From assembly GCF_019175385.1 (NCBI RefSeq), contig NC_083342.1, positions 118,792,376 to 118,856,375 of the forward strand: a DNA stretch of 64,000 nt, in the 5' to 3' direction. The position numbers and the translations under genes were made by a program. Position 1 is the stretch's first letter, and every line of letters starts with the position of its first letter. The DNA is from Lycium barbarum (Eukaryota; Streptophyta; Magnoliopsida; Solanales; Solanaceae). Shown one piece after another: positions 47,442 through 58,671 of this stretch. Below the pieces are notes generated by a model. It searched no databases and was not told the DNA's origin. It worked only from the letters and a program-made list of their open reading frames with translations.

Positions 47442-50400
47442 ATCTATGTCACACCCCCTTTTAACCGGAGTCAAAATTAGGGAGTATGACGTATTGGTGA
47501 TTCCGATTTTTTACTTAAGGAGTCGCCACCTAATTAATTTGACGGTGAATTAGGACACCTAGATGTTAACTAAGGCAAAGTTAAAACTAAACCTCCGTTA
47601 ATAGTCTGCTTAACCAATGTGATTCTAGATAAGGGCTCTATATTATCCTAAAGCGAAGGGGTTAGGCATCCTTTAGAATCCGCTAACTACGGTTGTCCGG
47701 CCAAACTTAGGTTAATTAATGCTAAATAAGACGCTTTAAATTTCAAGAAAATGGCTAAGAAATATTGCTAAGAGTTTTTAAGGAAAATATAAGAATGTTG
47801 TTTAAAATACAGAAAATATAATAATTTGCATAAAGAAGATTTTAAATGCTATTTAAAATAAAGCTTAAATATTGCTAAGACTTTATATGAAAATATAATA
47901 CATGCTTTGAAGATAAGACTCGTATGAAATTATGATATTTTGCCCATAAACAATAGCTTTTGAAAAAAAAGATTTAGCAATTTTGAACTTTGAACAACTT
48001 ATGTTATATGAATGTAGCAATATAGAAAAATCTAGACTTATAAATAGAATTTAAAATATGTTATATTAATTATGCTTAGCTTAAAAATATGCATGATTGT
48101 TTCAACTTGAATGAGTTTCCTATAAAATATATTTGAATTTATAGTGACATATTAATGACGTCTTGAAACGTTTATGATAAAAATATTAGTCATATCATTT
48201 TGCGAATCAATCATTCCAAATAAAATATAAATATTAGACGTTATAAATAATTTTAACATAAAAAGAAAATAATAAAATTTATGGAATTGACGGTTAGTCT
48301 TCCTTAAACTAACTACCCATTACTAAAACTAAATCTACCAATTCATTAGGATTCATCTAAGTTAATAAAAATAAGATAAGGTTAGTCATACAACGCAAAT
48401 ATAAATACACAACAACAAAATAAGGAAGAGAGAAAGAAAAGATGAAATGGATCTGGTCCATCTTAAAACCCAAAAGCTGGAACTGTGCGTGTGATTGGGC
48501 TTAGGCCCAGTAAATTTTATATGTTGCGGCTACGGGCTGTTGCTGCTTATTGGGCTTTGACCCAGAAAATTTTATGTCTTTCTATTTTTCTTTGCTGCGG
48601 GTAGAACCAGATACGGAGGAGACGTCGTTGGGCTTTTAGCCCAACACAGAATGCGGGAGAAGAACGAGTCTCTCGGACTCGTATGCGATGATCATGCATA
48701 AAACAAAAGAAAAAGGATTAGTATATAATCAATAATAAGACTAGACGTAAAAAAAAAATAAACTTGAAACAGATTGGTAGATTGTGTATATTAGATTTAT
48801 ATCTGGTGTATATGCATATATATCTTATAAACAGAACGGTACATGGCGTGCGTGTATACATTATCGAGCTTTGATAGTATTATTTAGATCAACAAATAAC
48901 TGAAATACATAATTAATTATACTACGACGTAGGATCTGCCAAACCAAGTGCAGAGTTGCAAACTTAAAATTGCAACAGCGATTTGCATCAACTGTATCGA
49001 AACACTCATATATAAGACATTGCAGTAGATAGACACAGCTGCTTACTAAAAACTTGTGGTGTGGATCAAATATAGTATTGTTCTTTTCAGTAGAATATTT
49101 ATTCCTTTCAATAATATCGAGTATAGAAATCCACTCTTTTAAAAGTGAGGCCTCAAGTTAGACAACTCTTCATCGACCCAAGCGTAGTATCATGTTCGAA
49201 TCAACGATCTTTGACCAAGTACAGGATGTGTTCATTTTTTATTTTTTTAGTATAGTGATCTGTTCATTTTTTAGCAAGAAATAACACCAGCAAGCAGACC
49301 AAGTAGCAGCCTTAGGTAGCAGCAATGAACAGCAGCAAAGTAACATAAAGTGCAACAGGGAAGTGCCACAAAGTGAGTTTCAACAGCCATAAGAGTAACT
49401 GAGCAGCAGCCCATAACAATTGAGCAACAACCAACAATAGTCAAACAATGTCTAGCCAAAGACATGGCCCCAGATATAGGTTTGGTTTCAAACAATAAGT
49501 TTCTTTTGCCTTCAAAGGGATATATAGCAGTAGTAATTCAACCAGATAAACAGCAAACCGTCGGTGGTATGTTGTAGTAAATAATAGTAACAGGCAGCCA
49601 CATATAGGAACAGCCACATTAAGACAAATTCAGCATACTCAGGTCCCACTTTAAACTAACTCTTAAGCATACGTAATGACACTATATATCGTTATCACGG
49701 ATGGCATTTTAAGCTTACTCCAAATTAGACCAGGATTTCTCTTAATCATATCACACTCTATCAGTCTAAGTCAACAAATGATCAAATAGGCTTTATACCA
49801 ATCTCAGATAACTCATCACTCATTTAACTTAACATTTTATTCAACTAATCATGTTTTGGTAAAAACACCAGCAGACAGGCTCAATTATTCAGTCATGCTA
49901 TAAGAACAACATCAAGTTTTAGCTAGGTTCAAAATGATACCAAGAAATGTATAAGTAAATTCAAGACTTGCACATGCTATAAACTAAAAGATATGGCAAA
50001 GGATAGGAAATCAGTCTTGCTTTTGAAGGGTAGAGACTTTAAGCGATCAGTGATCAGATGATTCATTTTTAGTGATTTTAAGATTCAAGATCCCATCTCT
50101 GGTTAAACTTTGCTCTTCCTTTTAAGACTCAACAACCAAAACAATAAGCTATAACAATGATTTTATCAAGCAGCAACAGATCAGTCCGAAATTTAAAGAC
50201 TTAGAATTTAGAGTCATTTTTACTACTGTTTTAAAGCCTACCAGCAGCAGTTGACTGGAAAAGAGAGAATCTTGACATGTCATTTCTAGCTTATACAACA
50301 TGATGTGGGAAATACAAACAGGGCTAACAATAATCCATAGATGAAATGATTCCTAGAAGTTCTACTTGGTTCAAAAATGAATTTTCCTGATGTCAAAAAA

Positions 50401-52759
50401 AAGTACTGGAACTACTGGTTATGTTGAAGTCTGTTGAACAAGATATTTACACTTAAGAGATGTATACATTTATTTATTCACCATAATTTCCATTCTGTTT
50501 CAATGCTCAAGGCAAATAAATGGCTTAAAAGAAGAGCCTATCATTTATACGCAAATCACATTTCAGACCATTACGATCACAGTTCGACTCTGCCGGACCT
50601 TCTACAAATAAATTTGGACTATGACTTAATCTAACATGTTGAAACTCATTTTTTCCTTTTTTATTACCAGCTGACCTTAACAACATATTGCAATCAAATA
50701 ATTTTGAGTGAGGTTACCATGATACAACTGCCAAACAAGGTTCAAATCAAACCAACAACTACAGAGATACCAAGGGTCAATATGCTTATGCCAAACTTAA
50801 TATGAAAGAGACACTAAACTGAAACAACATTCACATTCTTTATTGAACTACTAAAACATCTGAATAAACATATGCAATTGTACCAATAGGACTTCTGCTA
50901 AACTAGTATGGGGATAATAATGAACCTAAACTAAATGTTGTTACTATAGCCAAGTAAAACCACAGGTTTATCTGATGCATGACTAACAGATCCTGCCAAC
51001 AGGAGCTTCAATCACCATTACAGTACTCAGCAAAGTAAGAGCACAAGTCCACAGATGCTGAATTGACTTTAAAATGCTTGGAGCTCTTTTGAAAATACAA
51101 TCCGAGGCTTATAATAAATAAAAAAATACAAAAAAAAAACCACATAGGCATGCAAAGGTTTAGTGCATCTTGTTGAATCAAAGTAAATATTTTTTACTCC
51201 AATGAATTCAGTTTCAGGTCCAGTAGGCGTGAAGATGCTATCCTAGTATCTACAACATATTTTGGAAAAAAAAAACAAACAATGGCTCAACCAACCCATC
51301 GCAGAGAAAAACCATGCCAGTCTATCAAACATCATAGTTTACAAGTGACCTTGAACTTAACTTAAACAAACATGAGCACGCCTTAGGCATCAATATCAAT
51401 TTACACATCAATCTAAGCCAAAGAGAAGATTAAGCAAATATATTAGTTCATATGCTGCCAAGCACCTTTGAATCAGATTGAGCAAATTCCACACATATTA
51501 ATGAAGATTAAGCATAAATAAACCAACAAGCTAATTAACCACAGGAAACTTAAATTACATACTCAGCAGATGAAAGCAAAACTAACACATGCCGATAATA
51601 AAATTTAAAAGCTTAACAACACTCAAATCTTGCCATAAACATTATGCTAATCAACTTACCTAACTAAATCCGCATGTTTAAAACTACGCGACGATTGCAG
51701 AAAACATATATAAAGCAAAAAAGGGAGGGAGAATTACCTTCTTCGGGTGCAGCGAAGTGAGGCTTCGAGTCTCCGACCTACCTCGAAACACCACCAAGTT
51801 CTAAGTCGATATCCTCTCGGATTCGAAACAGCCAACAGAAAATAAACCAAAAAAACGTTTGGTATTTTTTGAATCGATATTAGATAATATTGTGACAGCT
51901 AAAAAGAAATTATTTTGCAAGGGATTCCTTGAACCGAAAATCAGTTATTGAGGAACTTTCTGAATCAAAGATTTCGCTCTTTTGGGGGTTTCCGATCAAG
52001 CTCCCAAAAAATCCTCCCCCCTTAACGATTCACTCAACAACTCTTTATAGGTTTTTTTTTGGTTTTGTTCTGAAGAAAGGAAGAGAGGAGTGGGGCAAAG
52101 AGAAGTGGGGAGACAGAGGAGCGTGGGGGGACAAAGATGAGTGGAGAGAGGGAGATGAGGCGCGGTAGGGACGAGGAGCGTGGTGGGGTAGCGGTGTGGG
52201 GGTCATCGGCGAGGTGGGGACGAGGAGCGTGGGAGTGGGGTAGCGGATCGGAAAAGAGGGGAGCGGCGGGGGTGAACGAGAAGAGGAGAGAGGCGGAGAG
52301 AAAAGAAAAGGAAAAGGAAAGTGAAGGGAAACCCTTTAGGGTTCCCTTATTCTGAAACGGGAATGGGCTGGACCCAGTCCATTTGTGGACTGGGTCAAAT
52401 TTTGGACCGGGTATTAAAAGAATGGGCTAATGAATTAAAACCTGGACTGGTCTAAAAATTGGGATCAAAATATGGGCTAGTCAAAAACATTTATGAGTTG
52501 ATTGGACTTTGATTCGGGGTCCGATAAATCAGAAATACGGACTGAGTGCACGAAATAACTTGTGTTAAAATATTGCTCAATATGAGATTATGCTCATTAA
52601 TGCTCAGATAAAAAATGGCGTTGTAATAGCCGTGCAATAATATTTTGAAAATCCACAGTAAAATAAATACTATTATTTAATTATGCAAAGATAAATGCGA
52701 TGTGTGTGCGTAAGCTGGTAAAATGTCGAAATGATAAAAAAAATTGTGAATTATAGTAC

Positions 52760-52834
<75 letters not shown>

Positions 52835-52991
52835 TAGTAATCGTAATAGAATAATGAAGTGCCGGTATTGATAAGAGGCTAATAATTTAGTAAAAAATAA
52901 ATATATATATTTTTTAATTTTCTAAAAATATTAGAAGCGTAAATAGGTATTTTGGAGGAGAGGCGGGACAAAATTGGGTGTCAACAATCTA
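47442..52991 (-). mobile_element. Nested solo LTR, 5540 bp, family B
   Basis: Element 47447-52986, target duplication ATCTA at 47442-47446 and 52987-52991. Minus-strand start TGTTGACACCCAATTTTGTC, end GGTTAAAAGGGGGTGTGACA. It closely parallels the solo LTR at 6938-12092 in reverse: GGGCC/AAGCCC block (48490-48645), purine-rich block with a cctagggtt-like motif (52070-52350), and (AAT)n near its start (52760-52832). No coding sequence. Confidence 0.9.
52760..52832. repeat. (AAT)n microsatellite
   Basis: About 24 near-perfect AAT units inside the nested solo LTR. Confidence 0.95.
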
Positions 52992-53878
52992 ATATGACAA
53001 ATATTGAATTTTAAATCATGATTTTTTGAAGATTGATCGAAAATCACATATAAGATGTTTGGATAAACTATTCAACTCATGGAAATAGATAACATAAACA
53101 CTCTATGTCAAATGGTAAAGGTTTTAGTGTCTCAAGTAATGCATAAAGACTGACTTCCGGACTACATTAAACTGTCGTGATTTTCAACAAATCTTACTAT
53201 GGTTAAAGCAATACCCGAAATAGGAATTCTAGTACAAATATTTATAGTTACACTTCAATAAGAACATGACTTCCGTATCAGTCAAACAATAACCTTTAAG
53301 AGACTTAAAAAAAAACAACATCAACTGTAGCACATATTTAAATCACAAATGGTAGTAGCAGGGCATTAAGCCATGATTTTTCTAAACGAACATGATCTTA
53401 ACAAAACCATAAATCAGAATCGCATCGAATTTTACCTGTCGATGGCGCAGTGAAGTGGGGCTTCGAGTCACGATCAGAACTCTAACAAGACAGAATTCGA
53501 ACAAATTCAGATTTAGAGTAATAAGGAAAAATAGAAAAATGTTGAGTGTTGTAAAAAAAATCCGTCCCCCTTTCGGCTAGGAGTATAAGACATTTATATA
53601 GGTAATAAAATGACTAGGGTTTCACCTCACTTCCAGATTTTTGGCTCCAAACATAAATTGAAAGAGCCGTTTGAATTCCAAATTCGAATTTCTAAAGTTG
53701 ATTCGTTTCAGAAAATTCAGAAAGGTACTTTTGGCCATTTGTGTTGACTAGGCTCGTTGAAGAGGAGAGAAGGAGGTGTTTGCACGGAAATGGAATAGCA
53801 AAGGTCTGCCATGGTGATAAAGATTTGGACCACTCCTTGAAATGGAAGGAGGAAGAAAAAGATGGCAGAGGAGCGTAT

Positions 53879-53881
<3 letters not shown>

Positions 53882-53914
<33 letters not shown>
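53882..53914. repeat. (AG)n microsatellite
   Basis: Clean AG run of about 33 bp in a purine-rich stretch of the outer solo LTR. The overlapping SLSLSLSL open frames are artefacts. Confidence 0.95.
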
Positions 53915-53919
<5 letters not shown>

Positions 53920-54636
53920 AAAGGACGAAAATGTTGCACGAAAATAGCATGACAAAACTCTGCCATGGCTGAGCACGGTTTGGATTTTACTTGAAATGGA
54001 GGAGAGAGGAAGATGACGAAGAGAATGGGGGGAGAGAGAGCTGCGGCTGTTTTGTTGAAGAAGGGATTAGGTTTAGCTGTAAAGGGGCTGAAATGTTTTA
54101 TTTCGTTTGGGTCGGGTCGTGTAATTGGATAATGGATCGGGCACCGAATTGGTTGTGGTGGACTGATCGTTTTGGGCCATAATTTGGGTGGTTTTAAAAA
54201 GGCTTGTGGGCTTCTGATGAAAGGCTTCATTTGGCCCATGATTTGGGCTCAATTTGACGAATTGGGTTGCAAATCATGGATCTTTTCTTCCTTCATTTTA
54301 ATTATCCCCGGGCTTCTAATTTAATAACTAGTAACTAGTACAATATGTATTATGTGAAGATAAATAGTAATTAATATATAGAAAGTAAAGGATTTAATAA
54401 AGTAAAATTAATTTATCGAGCGCAAATCCTAAAATGATGACGAACCATTTAAAATTTGTGATAAAGTAATACTAGTAGTGTTGATAGTAGAATAGCGAAA
54501 ATGAAAGTAATGATATTAATAATAGTAGCAATAAAAAATAATAGTGAAAATAAAGTGTTTAGCTCGTCAATAAATTTAGAAGCCCAAGGAAGTAAATTGA
54601 AATAAAGGAGGGACAAAATTGGGTGTCAACAGGAAA

Positions 54637-56525
54637 AACTAATTTGGTCTGTCTAGCAGTAGCATAAACATCACAAGGAACTTTTAAATTTGAATAAGAA
54701 TCTCTGAAACAGGAATTGATATTTCTCATAGATGAAAAAGGAAGATGGCCCAGTCTGGTATGCCATAACATTACATTAAAATTACTATTAGGCAACACTG
54801 AAACTGAAGTAGAAAAAGGAAACACACTAGAGTTCTTATTACAGACTGAAATTGAAACATCATTTCTAGACTCTATCTTGGATGTTTGATCACTTGTCTT
54901 CAAAAGATATAACCCATTTTCTGAATTACCAAGAACCTGTGGCCTCTTCAGTGAAGGGGCCTGCAAGACACAGTTTAGAGAAGAAAAAATTAGATTGCAA
55001 TGATACTGAATGCAAATCTTGTGAACAGAAAGAAGGTTATAATTGAAGTCTGGAATGAAGAGGACATTTTGTAACATAAGATTGTCTAGGATAGAAACAG
55101 TCCCCCTATGTGTCACCTTTACCTTTTGTAAATTAGGTAATGTAACTGTTATAAGAATTGGGAACATGATGATATTAGAAAATAAATTTAGATCAAAGGC
55201 CATATGTTCTGAGGCCCCTGAATCTATAATCCAAGAATCAGACTTAACATGATTAGCACAAATAAAAGGATGATTAAGACAAGTTAAACACTATCTAATG
55301 GGATCAGTTTTACCAGCACAAGCCACAATTTTAGGATTTGCTTCAGTGTTTGTAGTTTCCTGGTTTCCTCCTTTTGTGTTGTTGAGCATTTGAATGAGCT
55401 GGTTAATCAAATCTGGTGAAAGCTGAGGTCCAAAAATTCCATTTCCCTGATTACTTGAATAGCAAGTACTTCCTTCTCCTATAGCTGAGTTACTACTGAT
55501 GTTTGGCTGAACTGACTGACCCTTCTTTGTCTTGGTGAATTTGAAATCTACTGGGAAACCTATGATCCTGTAACACTTTTCAATACTGTGTCCAGGTTTC
55601 TTACAGTATGAACAGAACTGGTCATTCCTTCTTGCATCCATCTTTCCTTTTCCAGTCCGTGACTCATAATTTCCATATTTTTGGTTTCCCACAGATTGAT
55701 TTCCAGCATAATACCTTTGATTTCCAGCAAACTGGTTTGGCCTTTCATACTTCTGATTTGCTACAAACTGAGTTGAAGCTGAAGCATGGAAAGAAGATGA
55801 CCTTGTAGAAAAATGGTTGCTCACAAAAGCTTCTCTCTGCCTTTCATCCTGAATCAGCAATGCATAAGCATGATTGACACTAGGTAAGGGTGAAATCATT
55901 AACATGTTACTTTAACTGCTGCATAGGACTCATTTAAACCCATTAAGAACTTGATTAACTTCTCATCCTGTAGAGATTTAGTGAGTTTGGTCTTTCCACC
56001 ACAAGAGCAGTCATATCCACACTTTGTATTAGCATTCAAAGTGTCAAGTTCATCCCAAAGTATCTTGAGTTTAGTAAAATAACCTGCTATATCATTTTCT
56101 CCTTGAACCAAGTCTCTTAGCTCCTTTTGTAGATGATATAGTTGTGCTCCATTCGACTGTCCGAACCTGTCCTCTAGATCAGTCCAGAGATCCCTTGCAC
56201 TCTTTGAGAATATCACACTATCTGAGATCTCTTTTGAGAGTGAATTTAGTAGCCAAGATAGCACCATGTCATTGCTCCTATGCCATTGCTTGAAATCTGC
56301 TGAATCTGCATTTGGTTTCTTGCAGGTTCCATCTATCAGCCCCACTTTGTTCTTTGTTGAAAGAGCAATTAGAATAGATCTGCGCCAACCACCATATTCT
56401 CTACCATCGAAAGTGGAGTTAACCAAGTTCAATCCTGGAGAGTCTGACAAATGAAGATGAAGAGGGCTGCTAGAATCCATAGCAACAGGTGTGGTTGTGA
56501 TGTGAGTTGTTTCTTCAATAGCCAT
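54637..56525 (-). pseudogene. copia gag, protease and integrase zinc finger remnant
   Basis: Gag starts at 56525 (MAIEETTHITTTPVAMDSSS) with FDGREYGGWRRSILIALSTK and LKILWDELDTL. A frame change near 55900 is followed by SPLPSVNHAYALLIQDERQR and the zinc knuckle CSYCKKPGHSIEKC. A stop codon at 55291-55293 falls just after GKTDPIR. Protease follows in the same frame (WIIDSGASEHM at about 55195-55230). Then the integrase zinc finger (LWHTRLGHLPFSS... CDVYATARQTKLVFP) runs to the solo LTR at 54631. Confidence 0.92.
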
Positions 56526-56584
56526 TGAAGATGAATTTCAGGAAGAAAGAAAAAAGTGAATTAGCTGGATCTTTTAGAAAACCT

Positions 56585-56596
56585 GCTCTGATACCA
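56585..56596 (-). promoter_or_regulatory. Primer-binding site for initiator tRNA-Met
   Basis: Minus strand TGGTATCAGAGC directly after the LTR end CCCTTTA. Confidence 0.92.
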
Positions 56597-56974
56597 TAAA
56601 GGGAATGAAATAATGAGAATGATGAGAATTGCAGAATTTTCTGTGTATTAATTATTCACTGTACACGATCATATATAGGAAAGAAAAGCATCTAATTCTA
56701 GCAAACTCTCTACACTTGTCTATCTGCTATTGCATGAATAAAATAATTACAAAAGCAATAAATCTAATTCCAGTACAACAGCTGTACACAGATGGACGCA
56801 CAAGATTAATCTATTTTCATTTGATCAATGGCTCATTTATCTCCACGTGGCTGTTTCTTTCACTGTACAACTCATTGCTTATTTTGGAGCTCAAAGTGAC
56901 ACGAATTGTCTTCTTTCTTCTTCGTACGCTCAAACTCATCCATCTCTAATGGATGATGATAATTGGTATCAACA
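56597..56974 (-). repeat. 5' LTR of copia element 39246-56979
   Basis: 378 bp, the same length as 39251-39628, with about 12 substitutions counted by eye and no indel. Confidence 0.95.
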
Positions 56975-56979
56975 TTCTT

Positions 56980-57421
56980 TGCTCTAGAACTGGTTAGGCA
57001 GCCTATGGTGACTACCGGCCCACCTAATATAAGTAAAGAACTTCTCTTTTTCTTTGTTATTTTCTATTGGTTTAGTTTTTTTTATTTCCATTTTTTTAAA
57101 TTGGTAAATGTAAACTGATGGGTCAAAATGTGTGCTTTGTGAGTGGGTTTTTCAACATTAATCAGAGTTTTATACTCAAAGAACAATGTAAGAAAAAATT
57201 TATGATGAAAAAGGTCAGAGGCAGTTCCTGTACCGAACTTAGAAGAGTAAAAAGAGATGACTCAGCGACTAGCAGAGTCAAATTTAGGATCACATTTATT
57301 ATACTTGACCTGCCAGCCAGCAAAATAAGACTATAAGATAGAGGTTAAGTTACTGTATGGTAGAAAGCTACCACATATGTAAGAACACGTAGTGAATTCT
57401 TTTTGTTTCTTGAATATGCAG
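56980..57421. other. Displaced upstream region of PIG-P; no gene seen
   Basis: Before the copia insertion this DNA continued directly from 39245, so it should hold the original upstream promoter of the minus-strand PIG-P gene. The short open frames here have no recognisable domain. Confidence 0.4.
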
Positions 57422-57549
57422 AAGGAAATGAATTAGAATTATATCAGTCAATTGGTTGTAAGGTAGTTTCAAACTGGAGGAAGACATGTCTCAGAGAACT
57501 GAATTTAGCAAAGAGAACGGTTGCCTGGAAAAGGGCATTTGTTGAAAAG
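57422..57549 (+). other. Possible orphan exon, function unknown
   Basis: A 128-bp open stretch sits between a good acceptor (gaatatgcag) and donor (gaaaag|gtaattt). It encodes a basic, tryptophan-containing helix-like peptide including KVVSNWRKTCLRELNLAKRT and VAWKRAFVEK. The composition is coding-like, unlike the AT-rich surroundings. I do not recognise a family, and no partner exons were found nearby; it may be a gene fragment. Confidence 0.3.
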
Positions 57550-57630
57550 GTAATTTCTCACTTAAAGGGGTACATCACTCTAGAATATCTTATTGGATTT
57601 CCGAATTCCTTATAGTGAGTGACTCAAGCC

Positions 57631-57864
57631 TATCTCCGCTCGCTTTTACTTGTTTACTATTTCAAAAATAAATTTTTATTTTTACTTGTTCATTTTCGCA
57701 TATTAAGAAAAAAAAATATTTTTTCTATTTTAGCCTTAGCATAAAATACTCATTCCAAATCATTTTATAAATTCAATATAGATATCATGATAAAATATGC
57801 ACTTTATTTATTGTTAAAGTGTGCAAAGTTTACTGTGGACAAATAAAAGTGAACGGAGGGACTA
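57631..57864. mobile_element. Stowaway MITE, 230 bp
   Basis: TA at 57631-57632 and 57863-57864. Left tctccgctcgcttttacttg; right end read inward gtccctccgttcacttttat. The left terminus has lost bases. Confidence 0.8.
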
Positions 57865-58671
57865 AAACTCTGGTTCTCGTGGTACGTAATTACTGAAGTA
57901 TATTTAACCAGCTGCGTATATTAGATTAAAATGTGATTCAATCCTTTTTCAGATCTTGGACATAACGCGAGTTGCCGATTTTAGTGTATAAAGGTAGTGA
58001 CACCAATATCATGGACTATATAGTATGATATCTGTAAATGTAAGTAGATTTGTGTATATTATCTGACATTCTGACTCCTCCTTTGACTTTGAGCTCCTAC
58101 ATGATGTCTCTTTGTGAGACATTATCATAAACTACTGCTGCTTTTGATTGCCTCATTTTCTTTCAATCCCTGTATCTAATTGCTTTGGCCCTTTAGCTAT
58201 TGTCATGTGCGTTACCTCCAAAAAATACATTTACCTTCATCCTTAATGGTTAAAAATTGTACCATTTAGTTCCCCTCTCTCCCCTTTAAAAAAACTGTTA
58301 AAACACTCAACTATATATGATCTATGGTCAGCAATTTGGCCAAACGGAAATCAGGAAAATAAATGTAGAAAAGACATTTAATGGGGTTATCCTTTATTCC
58401 TTTCTTTAAAGAAGAAAAAAGAATTCTTCTTTCCTTGATCATCGAATACTTGGATTTTTTTTTCAGTGTGGAGCCCATAAAAAGCCAGTGAAAGTGTGAA
58501 ACGGCGCGCAACGGTCAAAAAAGCAACTGTTCATAGAGAAAATTGCGGACAGCTGCCCACCATTTGCTTTCTGCAAATCTTGATATCTACGTGTGAAAAA
58601 GTTACCTCGTGTAGCACATTATATCTAAAACCTTTTCACAAAGTCCCTTCTTTCACGGTTTCACCTTATCT
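57865..58671. promoter_or_regulatory. Upstream region of the WAK-like gene
   Basis: No element or exon was seen. A cataaaaag stretch at about 58476-58485 could serve as TATA box for the gene starting at 58672. Weak evidence. Confidence 0.3.

Larger units (their letters stand above)
45130..54636 (-). mobile_element. Solo LTR, about 3950 bp, Tat/Ogre-like family B, itself holding a nested solo LTR
   Basis: Element 45135-54631. On the minus strand it starts TGTTGACACCCAATTTTGTC and ends TTAAAATAGGGTATAACA. The target duplication GGAAA lies at 45130-45134 and 54632-54636, and the copia frame rejoins as TKLVFP-TSVIST. Its 9497 bp include 5545 bp from the nested insertion at 47447-52986. It has gagtcgccacctaa near its 3' end and an (AG)n run at 53882-53914. 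No gag or pol. The two LTRs here are not a 5'/3' pair because each has both ends and its own target duplication. Confidence 0.9.
39246..56979 (-). mobile_element. Full-length Ty1/copia retrotransposon carrying three solo LTRs
   Basis: Two 378-bp LTRs (39251-39628 and 56597-56974) are flanked by the 5-bp duplication TTCTT (39246-39250 and 56975-56979). On the coding strand the LTR runs TGTTGATACC...CATTCCCTTTA, so its ends are TG...TA, not TG...CA. The primer site TGGTATCAGAGC (56585-56596) touches the LTR. Taking out the solo LTRs 42183-45001 and 45135-54631 with one target copy each leaves about 5.4 kb, a normal copia. About 12 LTR differences are visible (near 3%). Several frameshifts, a stop and a changed catalytic motif show it is long dead. 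Confidence 0.95.

Noticed and set aside
53692..54239. Ser/Leu-repeat open frames
   Set aside because: Produced by the (AG)n microsatellite and flanking purine-rich LTR sequence.
45135..54631. The two TGTTGACACCC-type LTRs as the 5' and 3' LTRs of one complete Ogre-like element
   Set aside because: Each has both ends and its own target duplication (GGAAA outside, ATCTA inside), and there is no gag or pol between them.
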